DNA of 64,000 bases from assembly GCA_902826615.1 (NCBI GenBank), contig CADEFN010000003.1:124001-188000 (forward strand). The letters run 5' to 3'. The position numbers were made by a program, and so were the translations under genes. Under the pieces are notes generated by a model. It was not told where the DNA came from. It saw nothing but the letters and a program-made list of their open reading frames with translations, and searched no databases. This document shows positions 36,621 through 44,793 of this stretch, one piece after another. This DNA comes from an uncultured Gemmatimonadota bacterium. Its GTDB lineage: Bacteria; Gemmatimonadota; Gemmatimonadetes; Gemmatimonadales; Gemmatimonadaceae. Position 1 is the first letter of the stretch, and each line of letters starts with the position of its first letter.

Positions 36621-38330
36621 TTACTTGCAGTAAGCCTTGATCATCTGGTCAGGGTACGACGAGAACTGCATGAGCTGAGGCAGCACCGCCTTGACCTGGT
36701 CAGGGAACTGCGGTCCACCCTTCGGAAGGTTGATTTGCGCGTCGGTCAGGAGGGCACCCGCCTCCCTCGATCCTTCGCAGCTCTTTTCCTCGTTTGCCTT
36801 GGTAAGGACTGCAGCACCGTACTGGAACTGGATGATGCCCATGAGGAACGAGACGGTCGGGGATCCCTGCACTTGTTCGGCATCCTTGAGTATACCAAGT
36901 GCCTTGAGGGCAGTTTCCTTCAACTTGTCGGTGTCGTACTGCTTGCGGAGTTTGTCGGCGATGCCCGCCATGATACCCGAGACGGCGGCCTTGTCATCGC
37001 CAGCACTTTGAGCGGCCTTCACCGCGGCGAGCGCCTCGTCATACTGCCCCTGGTCGTTCAGGATACGAGCGATCTGCAGATTGATGGCTGGGGCCTTGGG
37101 GTTGATGGCGGCAAGCTTCTGGTAGGCATTGAGGGCCACCGGGAGCTGCCCCGTCTGGCGAGCAAACTGGGCGACCAGTGTCCACAAGGTCTCGTTGGCG
37201 GGGAACTTGGCGGTGCCACGCGACGCGGCTTCGAGAGCCTTGGACGTGTCGTTCGACGCAAGGTACGCCGCTGCCTGACGCTGGAAGAAGTTCGTGTCCG
37301 CGGCGGCGGTGTCGGTCTTGATCATCTCCTCGCCGATCGCGGCTGCGCCTGCGTAGTCCTTCATGGCAGCGTAGACGCGGTACTGGAGGCGGATGAGGTT
37401 CGGATCCCCCGGGTTCTGCTTGACCGCCTCATCGATGATGGGCTTGGCGGCGGCATACTGACCGGTGCGCGCAATGGCCTCGACGAGCGTTTCAATCAAA
37501 CGCGTGTTCGACGGATCAGCAGCGAGCAAGCGGGAGAGCGTGTTGATGTACTTCTCATCCTGCTTCTTCTCTTCGTATGCACCAGCGAGCAGGAGCAGCG
37601 CGCGGCGGTTATCCGGATGCAGCTTGGTAATCTCTTCGCCGATGCGAATGATCGAGTCGGCTCCCCACTTCTGGGAGTTTGCCAGTTCGATCTGACACAC
37701 ACGGGCCATGACCGAATTCGGAAATTCCTTGAGGCCTTTCTGAACGTCGGCAAGCGCGCCCGGGTACTGGTTCTGGCGCCACTTGAGGACGCAGCTCTTT
37801 ACTTCTTCGATCGGCTTGCGCGCCTGGTCGACCGCACCGGAGATGGCCTTGGTGACGTCGCCAAGCTTGGCGCCGGTGAGCTTGGGCAGGGGCTGCACCA
37901 TGCCGTCGCCACGCACCAGCAGATAGTGACCTTCGAACTCGTAGCCAGCGTCGGTTTTGTTGATGGCGCCTTCGATGTACTCCTCGGCGCGGATCAGGTT
38001 GGCCAGCTGCTTGGCGTCATTCGCATTCAGGGGCTCCGTCTTGGAGTATCCCGACTGCTCGAGCGCGTTGTCGATATCGCTCTTGACGATGATCCACAAC
38101 GTGCGGCCCATGAATTCGCCCGCCAGCCGCTCGCGCAACTGATCGGCGAACTGCCAGCCAACGTTTCGTTCGTTGCTCTTGAATACCGGAACCATGAAAC
38201 GCGGCCCCGGTGTTTGACCACGCTGGAGGATCTGCTGCTGGGCAGAAAGCGTCTGAGTGGCGCCTGAAATCAGGATGCCTGTCGCTGTCGCGAGCGCGAC
38301 CGCCAAGTGCTGCCGTGCCTTCACTTTCAT
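36621..38330 (-). CDS. Exported TPR protein with CsgG/TolB-N-like N-terminal region
   Basis: 569 residues from the ATG at 38330 (MKVKARQHLAVALATATGIL), preceded by GGAGG two bases upstream of the ATG. A frame extending to 38522 translates the tRNA and was rejected. Signal peptide ends TLSAQQQ. Residues 30-160 (FMVPVFKSNERNVGWQFADQLRERL...IVKSDIDNALEQSGYS) resemble the nucleotide-pocket-like domain of CsgG/TolB-N/FlgT proteins. At least six TPR-like repeats follow (PGALADVQKGLKEFP, GQYAAAKPIIDEAVKQNP, GQYDEALAAVKAAQ). Probably periplasmic; function unknown. Single-gene unit with its own terminator. Confidence 0.7.
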   Translation of the reverse strand: MKVKARQHLAVALATATGILISGATQTLSAQQQILQRGQTPGPRFMVPVFKSNERNVGWQFADQLRERLAGEFMGRTLWIIVKSDIDNALEQSGYSKTEPLNANDAKQLANLIRAEEYIEGAINKTDAGYEFEGHYLLVRGDGMVQPLPKLTGAKLGDVTKAISGAVDQARKPIEEVKSCVLKWRQNQYPGALADVQKGLKEFPNSVMARVCQIELANSQKWGADSIIRIGEEITKLHPDNRRALLLLAGAYEEKKQDEKYINTLSRLLAADPSNTRLIETLVEAIARTGQYAAAKPIIDEAVKQNPGDPNLIRLQYRVYAAMKDYAGAAAIGEEMIKTDTAAADTNFFQRQAAAYLASNDTSKALEAASRGTAKFPANETLWTLVAQFARQTGQLPVALNAYQKLAAINPKAPAINLQIARILNDQGQYDEALAAVKAAQSAGDDKAAVSGIMAGIADKLRKQYDTDKLKETALKALGILKDAEQVQGSPTVSFLMGIIQFQYGAAVLTKANEEKSCEGSREAGALLTDAQINLPKGGPQFPDQVKAVLPQLMQFSSYPDQMIKAYCK

Positions 38331-38391
38331 GACCTCCGACGAGTTGGTTTTTGCTACACGGTGGGGACCGATTTGGTCCGTGCAGCCAAGG

Positions 38392-38465
38392 TGGGCGAAG
38401 AGGGCCTCGAACCCCCGACCTCCTGCGTGTAAGGCAGGCGCTCTAACCAACTGAGCTATTCGCCC
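38392..38465 (-). tRNA. tRNA-Val (anticodon TAC)
   Basis: Minus strand, 74 bases: acceptor GGGCGAA / TTCGCCC, D arm GCTCAGTTGGTTAGAGC, anticodon stem CCTGC-CTTACAC-GCAGG with anticodon TAC, T arm with GTTCGAG, discriminator A. The 3' CCA is not encoded. It lies 61 bases upstream of the TPR gene on the same strand. A CCTAACG motif (38485-38491) sits 20 bases upstream of it. Confidence 0.97.
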
Positions 38466-38529
38466 GCGCGCATCGGGACGGGAACCTAACGAGTACGAAC
38501 ACTCGCGCGAGTTCCGCGACAAGTAAGAA

Positions 38530-38697
38530 TTACTTCAGAATGGCCAGCGGAATCAATATGCAGTAACCCACTACAAGCAGAATTGGCGCTATGGTTTCCC
38601 CGCCCCTCCACAAATCCGCGAATCCCAGCAGGATGGTCGCCGCAGCAAGTCCCCAAAACAAAAGAGGCCGCGAACGCGGCGAGTCCGACGGTGTCAT
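38530..38697 (-). CDS. Small two-helix membrane protein
   Basis: 55-residue ORF below common length cut-offs. It starts MTPSDSPRSR, then helix 1 (PLLFWGLAAATILLGFADLW), a short charged turn (RGGETI) and helix 2 (APILLVVGYCILIPLAIL) ending in K. The clear helix-turn-helix hydrophobicity and the absence of any other gene in 38466-38753 support it. No ribosome site is evident. Function unknown; it precedes the tRNA-Val gene on the same strand. Confidence 0.55.
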   Translation of the reverse strand: MTPSDSPRSRPLLFWGLAAATILLGFADLWRGGETIAPILLVVGYCILIPLAILK

Positions 38698-38753
38698 GGG
38701 GCGGAACGATACGGTCGGCTACAACCGGGGTCAAGCTGCGTCGTCACATTAAG

Positions 38754-39779
38754 TTACGATGAAGGCGCAGACCCCTCCGATGGGGGTGGCACACTCCCGT
38801 TCACGGAGTCCAGCAGCGCCTGAATCGCCTGCTCCCGCTCGCGACGATCCTGCTCGGCCTCCGCGGCCCGCATCCGCGCCATTCGTTCCCGGTCTCGCCG
38901 CCGTCGCGCCACGTACAGGGGCCCGACCATCAGCAACAGCACGAGCGCCCCAAGCGACACATCGGCAAAAAGCGCGAGACCGCCATACCGACTCCGAGTG
39001 CGACTCCGCCACAGATCCTCGAAACGACTCAGGGTCAGGCCGTATCCGCGACGAAGGGCGGCATCGAGACTCCGGGACTCGCGCCAATACTTGAAGAGCA
39101 GCGTAAGTCCGCGTTCCGAATCGAGTTGCGCGAGTTCCGCCACGGCCCGGTACGAAAGAGCGTAGGCCGCCTCCGCCCGCCGGCTACCACCCAGAAAGCC
39201 GGAATCGAGCGCCGCGAAGGTCCGGAAGCCGCCGAGTGCGAGACCAATGTTGGCGGCCAGAACCTGTTCCCTGTCCCACTCCTGGGCCGCGAACGATGCA
39301 TAGCCCTCATCGAACCATCGGGGGACGGCACCACCGAGATGTTCATGAAGAGCGAGGTGCGCCAGTTCGTGACGAAGGACACGTATCGGGTCACCGGCCG
39401 ACGACGGCGCGCTTCGTCCCTGCATGACAATGCGACGCTCGGCGGGCCAGGCAAAGGCTGCCCCCCACTCCGGGGCCCCGTTCCCGATGGCGTCCCGAAA
39501 GGCGGCACCGTCGGGGGCGATGACCACCAGCACCGAGTCGCGGGGCCGCGGGAGACCGGGAAAGGAGTCGTTGGCCGCCGCCCGCACCAGGAGCGAACTG
39601 GCCAACACACTGTCCGATCGGTAGGCAACCATGGTCACCCGCCCCAGCACCTGCCGCTGCGGCCGTTCCTGCGCGGCCGTTAGGCGCGTGGCCGCCATGC
39701 CTATCACCAGGGCGACTACCGCGGCGGCTCGCCTCCAGCGTCGACCTGTTGCAGCAGTTCGGCGCAACGCTTCGCCCAT
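38754..39779 (-). CDS. Exported peptidase-MA-like metalloprotease
   Basis: About 341 residues from MGEALRRTAATG; a start at 39815 is possible. Basic N-terminus and hydrophobic segment (AAAVVALVIGMAATRLTA) form a signal peptide or anchor. The gluzincin site is HELAH with a downstream glutamate in PRWFDEGYASF, so zinc protease activity is likely. A C-terminal transmembrane helix (ALFADVSLGALVLLLMVGPLYV) precedes a charged coiled tail rich in Arg/Glu. It overlaps the end of the upstream TPR gene by 64 bases, hence co-expression. Substrate unknown. Confidence 0.75.
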   Translation of the reverse strand: MGEALRRTAATGRRWRRAAAVVALVIGMAATRLTAAQERPQRQVLGRVTMVAYRSDSVLASSLLVRAAANDSFPGLPRPRDSVLVVIAPDGAAFRDAIGNGAPEWGAAFAWPAERRIVMQGRSAPSSAGDPIRVLRHELAHLALHEHLGGAVPRWFDEGYASFAAQEWDREQVLAANIGLALGGFRTFAALDSGFLGGSRRAEAAYALSYRAVAELAQLDSERGLTLLFKYWRESRSLDAALRRGYGLTLSRFEDLWRSRTRSRYGGLALFADVSLGALVLLLMVGPLYVARRRRDRERMARMRAAEAEQDRREREQAIQALLDSVNGSVPPPSEGSAPSS

Positions 39780-40570
39780 GGATTGAACTTGTTCGTTTGC
39801 GCGCCGCCGCGCCACGCTCCCTTTGCCGCCTCTTTGTCGCCGCCAAACCAGAAGGCCCGTCCGAGTTCGTAATGTGCCTCCACCAGGTTGGGGCCCAGCT
39901 TGATGCTCTTCTGGAAGAAGTTCTGCGCGTCCTGGTACATCTCGCGTTCCAGGTAGAGCAATCCCAGATAGTAGTGCGCGTAGAGGGTGGCCTTCCGGTC
40001 GTTGTCCAGACGAATGGCCTTCGACAGGTGCTCGATGGCCTCACCGAAAATGCGCTTCTTGAGGCAGATATACCCGACGTTGATCCGGGCCAGCGAGTTC
40101 TGCGGTTCCTTCATGAGCACGCGCTGGAAGTACAGCAGCGCGTCGTCATACTGCGCCTGCAGCATGAGGGTCCAGCCGAGGAGCGACATCGCCTGCGGAT
40201 CGTTGGGCGCCAGTTCAAGGGCCCGTTCGAGCGCGGTCCGTGCCCCGGCGTGGTCGCCTAACGACATGAGGCTCCATCCTTTTTCGACAAAGGTGGAGGC
40301 GTTGAGGTGATCCTCGCGCGATGGTCCGGGCGCCGGGGCCGGCGCTTCGGGTGCCGAATCGTCGGGGGCCAGGTCTTTCCACGCCTGCACAAGCGCCTTG
40401 ACCTGCTCCTTGAGCTGTTCGAGCGTCTGGACCTCGCGATCCACGGCCCGATACAGCCCGATTATGTCGGCCTTGAGCTGGTCACGGCGCGCGCCGGCAT
40501 CACGCGACTGCAGCGCCTCCTGCAGCACCGCGTAGGCCGACACCAGTGTTTCGGAACCCGTCTCAGCCAT
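39716..40570 (-). CDS. Cytoplasmic TPR protein
   Basis: About 284 residues from the ATG at 40570 (MAETGSETLVSAYAVL). An N-terminal helical/coiled part (DIIGLYRAVDREVQTLEQLKEQV) and a Pro/Ala linker lead to about four TPRs (STFVEKGWSLMSLGDHAGARTALERA, AQYDDALLYFQRVLMKEP, YLEREMYQDAQNFFQKSI). No signal peptide. It overlaps the end of the cheW gene by eight bases, so it is the distal part of the chemosensory locus and may be a scaffold for it. Confidence 0.7.
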   Translation of the reverse strand: MAETGSETLVSAYAVLQEALQSRDAGARRDQLKADIIGLYRAVDREVQTLEQLKEQVKALVQAWKDLAPDDSAPEAPAPAPGPSREDHLNASTFVEKGWSLMSLGDHAGARTALERALELAPNDPQAMSLLGWTLMLQAQYDDALLYFQRVLMKEPQNSLARINVGYICLKKRIFGEAIEHLSKAIRLDNDRKATLYAHYYLGLLYLEREMYQDAQNFFQKSIKLGPNLVEAHYELGRAFWFGGDKEAAKGAWRGGAQTNKFNPWAKRCAELLQQVDAGGEPPR

Positions 40571-41045
40571 GTGCCGCCTGCCCCGCCAGGTCGCCAATCA
40601 CCAGTCGTTCGTCGCTGGAAAAGAGCACACGGGGATCGATGCACAGAATGGTGTCGGCCCCGCGCTTGAGCGCGCCGACAACCAGTCCACCCGCACGGTC
40701 GCGTACCATCGGCGGGGGCGAGACCAGTTCGGTGCTGGAGTACACCCGCACATCGAGCACCTGGTCCACCATCAGTGCACACCACTCGGCGTCGAGCGAG
40801 AGGAGCAGGAGACGCGTGAGAAGCCCCGGCGACGCGACCTGCGGTGACAAACGATCTCGCACATCCACGACCGGGACGAGGCGTTCGTCGAGTTCAATGA
40901 CCCCGGCAATCCACGCGGGAAGCCGTGGTACATGACGTGGCGTGGTATGCCGCACCACACGCTCCACATGCGCGACGTCGATCCCGAAGAGCCCATCATC
41001 GACACGAAACACCACCACCCGTGACAGGGTGTCGAGCGCACTCAT
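40563..41045 (-). CDS. cheW: CheW-like adaptor protein (first of three)
   Basis: About 160 residues from the ATG at 41045 (MSALDTLSRVVVFRVDDGLF), a single CheW domain: FGIDVAHVERVVRHTTPRHVPRLP, WIAGVIELDERLVPVVDVRDRL, ALMVDQVLDVRVYSS. It would bridge receptors and CheA. Its start overlaps the stop of the next cheW gene by four bases. The window has three cheW genes that differ clearly in sequence. Confidence 0.88.
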   Translation of the reverse strand: MSALDTLSRVVVFRVDDGLFGIDVAHVERVVRHTTPRHVPRLPAWIAGVIELDERLVPVVDVRDRLSPQVASPGLLTRLLLLSLDAEWCALMVDQVLDVRVYSSTELVSPPPMVRDRAGGLVVGALKRGADTILCIDPRVLFSSDERLVIGDLAGQAAHG

Positions 41046-41551
41046 GTGGTCACGCCTCGCAAGGCGATCGCCCCGGCGGCCACCAGGGCCCGGGCATCGA
41101 TGATGGCGGTGAGCACGGTCTCGTCCCAATGCACCGCGAGCAGAAAGTCGTCGGCGTCGTACGGTGGTGGACCAAGCGTAGACAGGTCGAGGAGCACCAC
41201 ATCATCGACGTCGTCCACCAGGAGCCCGAGTCGCGCATCGCCGCGCCGCATGACCAGCACACTGCGCGAGCAGGCGCCGTCGACGCCGAGCAAGGTGCCG
41301 GCGTGGACCACACCTAACGATCCCTCGCCGTACCGGCAGACCCCAGCCACCGCCGCGGGAGCGCCTGGCACGGGGGTGATATCCGCGGATTCGAGCACTT
41401 CCTCCACCGCCCGCACATCCACGCCAAAACGTTCGTCGCCCAGCGCAAAGAGAAAGAGCTCGGCGAGACCATGACGACCGCGCACCCGATCGCGAAAACG
41501 CACCGGAGAGCCGTCGTTAGGTGCTGGAATCGTCGTAGGGGTGAATGGCAT
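41042..41551 (-). CDS. CheW-like adaptor protein (second of three)
   Basis: About 169 residues from the ATG at 41551; an in-frame GTG at 41605 is an alternative and neither has a clear ribosome site. A divergent CheW domain: LFLFALGDERFGVDVRAVEEVLESADITPVP, VAGVCRYGEGSLGVVHAGTLL, LGLLVDDVDDVVLL. It lies 68 bases after cheB. CheW and CheV-type adaptors share this fold; no receiver domain is present, so CheW-like. Confidence 0.8.
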   Translation of the reverse strand: MPFTPTTIPAPNDGSPVRFRDRVRGRHGLAELFLFALGDERFGVDVRAVEEVLESADITPVPGAPAAVAGVCRYGEGSLGVVHAGTLLGVDGACSRSVLVMRRGDARLGLLVDDVDDVVLLDLSTLGPPPYDADDFLLAVHWDETVLTAIIDARALVAAGAIALRGVTT

Positions 41552-41619
41552 TTCGGCGGGCGTGGAGTGTCTGTGCAAGGACCAGTGAGACGAGCGAGCC
41601 GTCACGGGGTATGGCGATG

Positions 41620-42708
41620 TCAGCCCCGTGCGCGCGCTGGTGATTCAGCGCACAGGGCGCGGAGCACGTCCGGGAGTGCATCGGGAGTGGCCACTTCGTC
41701 CGGTTCGAGGAGTTGCAGTACAGCCTGAGGCATTCCGGCCACCACGCAGCTCTCCGGTGTTTGGACCACGACACAACCGCCGCGCTCCCTCGTGGCCCGC
41801 GCACCGGCGGCACCATCTCGGCCCATCCCCGTGAGCACGACCGTCACCAGAGCGTGACCGAATGACCGACTGGCTGACTCGAGACAGATGTCCGCCGCAG
41901 GGCGCACACCATGTACCGCCGCCGCATCCGAAAATCGCAGCCGAGCCTCTCCTGGCCTGCCATCGATGATGGTGTGGATTCCCCCGGGGGCGACGTAAAT
42001 GTGAGCGCCAACCAACGGCATGCCATCCACAACTTCGGACACAGGCATGGTGCCAAGTTCGTTGAGGCGCCTGGCAAAGCTTCCAGTGAAACTCGCGGGC
42101 ATGTGCTGCACGACCACCCATGCCGTGTCGGGCATGACCGGGAGTGATGGAAGCAACTCGGTAAGCGTGCGTGGCCCTCCCGTCGAGGCCGCTATGACAA
42201 TCAGTCGCGTCGCCGGAAGTGCCGTGACCGCAGCGAGCGGTGTCAGCCCAGGCGTCTTTCGCCATGGGCGCGCCGGCGCACGGCGTGGCGGATCGGCCCG
42301 GCCCTGCAAGGCGGCGTGCAGCGCCTGCGTGAGTCGTCGCCGTAACGTTTCGAGATCGAGCGCGCTGTCACACGACGGCTTTCGCACGAAGTCGACGGCA
42401 CCGAGCTCGAGAGCACGAAGTGCCAGGTCCTCTCCGGCCGCGTCCTCACGCCCGGTCAGGACAACCACGGGCCGTGGGCATTCGCTCATGATGTAGCCGA
42501 GCGCATCGAGCCCGCCGAGGCCCGGCATCTCGAGGTCGAGCGTGACGACAGCGGGCAAAAGGGCATGAACGAGGCGCACGGCCTCGGCTCCGTCAGCCGC
42601 TTCTCCCAGCACCGTGTAGCCTGCGTCGTCGCGGACCACGTCAGCCACCACTCGCCGGATGAATGGCGAGTCGTCGACCACCAGAACCCCGGGAGACTCA
42701 GAGCGCAT
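41620..42708 (-). CDS. cheB: Protein-glutamate methylesterase CheB
   Basis: Removes methyl groups from chemoreceptors when phosphorylated by CheA. 362 residues from the ATG at 42708 (MRSESPGVLVVDDSPFIRRV). Receiver domain with the DD pair, phospho-acceptor Asp in TLDLEMPG and Lys in FVRKP. Linker, then the esterase domain with serine in IAASTGGP, histidine in VVQHMPASFTG and aspartate in LTGMGRDGAAG. It overlaps cheD by 11 bases. No cheR or receptor gene is in the window. Confidence 0.95.
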   Translation of the reverse strand: MRSESPGVLVVDDSPFIRRVVADVVRDDAGYTVLGEAADGAEAVRLVHALLPAVVTLDLEMPGLGGLDALGYIMSECPRPVVVLTGREDAAGEDLALRALELGAVDFVRKPSCDSALDLETLRRRLTQALHAALQGRADPPRRAPARPWRKTPGLTPLAAVTALPATRLIVIAASTGGPRTLTELLPSLPVMPDTAWVVVQHMPASFTGSFARRLNELGTMPVSEVVDGMPLVGAHIYVAPGGIHTIIDGRPGEARLRFSDAAAVHGVRPAADICLESASRSFGHALVTVVLTGMGRDGAAGARATRERGGCVVVQTPESCVVAGMPQAVLQLLEPDEVATPDALPDVLRALCAESPARARG

Positions 42709-43183
42709 GTTCGCCGTGCCGCATCGACACCACCCGCACCGCACCGGTCGCGACGTCGAAGAACACACTGCGGCCATAGTCGCCACCGACATCTTCGGCT
42801 AGCAGTGGAATGCCGGCGCGTTCGAGCCCTTCGCGCACGGCGACGATGTTGCGCTCCCCCATGTTCACGCCGCTGCCCAGCAGTGGCCCGAACATCGAGG
42901 CGCCGCCAACGATGCGTGCGACAATGCGCGATCCAGCGCCATACCGCCGCATCTCGTCGACCAGAAACGGCGTGGCGGTGCTGGCGAACTTTGCGGGTTT
43001 GGTGCGATCGAGCGAAAGAGACTCGTGCGGCAGCAGCACGTGGGCCATCGCTCCCACCTTTGCCTCGGGATCATGCAGCATGATGGCGACACACGAGCCC
43101 AGCCCTACCGACGAGAGCACCCCTCCGTCACGCAACACCGCAAAGCCCGCGACCGGGACATGCGTCGGCAGCCCGGCTGACAT
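42698..43183 (-). CDS. cheD: Chemoreceptor glutamine deamidase CheD
   Basis: 161 residues from the ATG at 43183. Catalytic triad visible: Cys31 in SVGLGSCVAI, His48 in GAMAHVLLPH, Thr69 in ASTATPFLV. FGPLLGSGVNMGERN and GGDYGRSVFFD are typical. CheD deamidates receptors and, in systems with CheC, binds CheC to boost its CheY-P phosphatase activity; a cheC gene is present at 51.1-51.7 kb. Confidence 0.93.
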   Translation of the reverse strand: MSAGLPTHVPVAGFAVLRDGGVLSSVGLGSCVAIMLHDPEAKVGAMAHVLLPHESLSLDRTKPAKFASTATPFLVDEMRRYGAGSRIVARIVGGASMFGPLLGSGVNMGERNIVAVREGLERAGIPLLAEDVGGDYGRSVFFDVATGAVRVVSMRHGEHAL

Positions 43184-43185
43184 GG

Positions 43186-44793
43186 TCAGCCGCTCGCGAC
43201 TGCCGCCATGGCCGCCGCCCGCTCGGTGCGCAACGCCCGCGAGCGCTCCCAGCAACGCACGGCGTCTTCACGTTCCCCGCGGCCATCACGGATGTTACCA
43301 AGCTTCTGCCACACGTCCGGGCCGAGATCGGGCGCCAAACGCACCGCACGTGCGAAACATTCGAGGGCGTCATCCAGCCGACCAGCGGCGTAATGCAAGT
43401 CGCCCGCGTTCTTGTGGAGAGTCGCCATCCCCGGCCCCTCCAGCAACCCGCGATCGAGGACGGCGCTGGCTTCGGCGTCGCGTCCGCGCAGCTCCAGGGC
43501 CACGGCCAGGTTGTTGGCGAGCGACGCCGCATGCGGATGCACCGAGACGCCCTCCCCCAGCAAGGCAATGGCCCGGTCGGCATCCCCAAGTTGCAGCGCT
43601 GCAATCCCGGCGTAGTGATACCAGGGCGCAGGCAGTGGGCCCTTGCGGTCGGTGCGTGCAGCGAGGTCGCGCAATGCGCGATCGGCGGCGGCCGTTTCGC
43701 CACGCTGAAGCGCGAGGGCCGCACCCGTCATCACGACGGTGAGCTCCTGCGGCAGCGCACGTGCGGCCATGTTGAGTGCGGCACGTGCCTCATCGGGGCG
43801 CCCGGCCTTCTCCAGCGCATAGGCCAGGTTGGCGTGCGCGGCCCCGCCATGCGGAGTGCGAGCGGCCGACGCCGAAAAGGCGCGAATGGCCTCGTCAAAT
43901 GCGCCTTGCCTGGCTGCGATCAGGCCGAGGTGGAACTCCCCGAGCGCGTCACCGGGTCGCAGATCGAGCACCCGGCGAAACTCACGCGCGGCCTCGTCCA
44001 GCATTCCTGACTTGTAGAATGCCACACCGAGATTGCGATGCTCGGCGACACGCGCCTCTTCGCTGGGGGTATCCGCCGTCTTGCGTCGCCCCACACGATG
44101 AATGAACCCCGCGCTGGCCAGCCCGAAGAGCGACTTGCCCACTTCGAACTCGCTGAGACCCGAGATGTCCACCAGGTCGTGGACGTCGCGAACACCATCG
44201 AGGAGCGGGATAAGGGTATCCTGCTCCATCGTCAGCGCCACACGCGAGGCTGCCAGATGCGCGCGGTCGAGCGCAAACACACTGTCGAGACTCGGGATCT
44301 TCTTCTCGATCAGACTCCACTCGTCAATCCGCCGTGCGCCCTCGAGCAGCAATGACTCGGGGTTGATGGCGACCAGGAAGTCCTGGGCATCAGGCACCAG
44401 GTCGGCCTCGAACGAAAAGGTGCCCTGGGTCCAGGTGAAGAGGAAATAGACGGCCTCCTCGATCTGTCGCTTGATGTACTGATGCAGTTCCTCGCGCGAG
44501 ATGAAACCACGCGAAATGAGGATTTCGCCGAGCCGGCGATCGGGTTCGCCAGCCTGCAGCGCGACCGCGGCATCGAGGTCGGCACGGGAGAGCACCCCAT
44601 TCGACACCAGCAGATCGCCAAGACGATCCCGGCGGTTCACGATGGAGGCAAACGAGATGCGGCCACGGTCAAAATACACGCTGCCGAAGGCGTTGCGATG
44701 CGTGACCGAAAGGCAGCCGGACTTCTTGCCCATCGCCAGGAGCTGCAGCACGTCAGGGAGGCTGGCCTCGCTGAGCGATCCGCGAATCGCCAT
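43186..44793 (-). CDS. DUF4388 (PATAN)-TPR signalling protein, long form
   Basis: About 535 residues. N-terminal DUF4388/PATAN domain (MAIRGSLSEASLPDVLQLLA ... GSVYFDRGRISFASI), then a helical GspE-N-like segment (LGDLLVSNGVLSRADLDAAV ... RRLGEILISRGFISREEL), a middle beta/helical region ending in a winged-helix-like part (LIPLLDGVRDVHDLVDISG), and seven or so TPRs to the end. The same order is found in the shorter protein at 47.3-48.4 kb. PATAN domains occur in regulators near MglA-type GTPases; molecular role unproven. ATG overlaps the stop of the DnaA-like gene by one base. Confidence 0.8.
   Translation of the reverse strand: MAIRGSLSEASLPDVLQLLAMGKKSGCLSVTHRNAFGSVYFDRGRISFASIVNRRDRLGDLLVSNGVLSRADLDAAVALQAGEPDRRLGEILISRGFISREELHQYIKRQIEEAVYFLFTWTQGTFSFEADLVPDAQDFLVAINPESLLLEGARRIDEWSLIEKKIPSLDSVFALDRAHLAASRVALTMEQDTLIPLLDGVRDVHDLVDISGLSEFEVGKSLFGLASAGFIHRVGRRKTADTPSEEARVAEHRNLGVAFYKSGMLDEAAREFRRVLDLRPGDALGEFHLGLIAARQGAFDEAIRAFSASAARTPHGGAAHANLAYALEKAGRPDEARAALNMAARALPQELTVVMTGAALALQRGETAAADRALRDLAARTDRKGPLPAPWYHYAGIAALQLGDADRAIALLGEGVSVHPHAASLANNLAVALELRGRDAEASAVLDRGLLEGPGMATLHKNAGDLHYAAGRLDDALECFARAVRLAPDLGPDVWQKLGNIRDGRGEREDAVRCWERSRALRTERAAAMAAVASG

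Noticed and set aside
36735-38267. 510-residue plus-strand open frame
   Set aside because: Antisense to the exported TPR gene, which has a signal peptide, ribosome site and terminator.
38486-38734. 82-residue minus-strand frame overlapping the 55-residue membrane ORF
   Set aside because: It lacks hydrophobic pattern or motifs, while the alternative frame gives two clean membrane helices.
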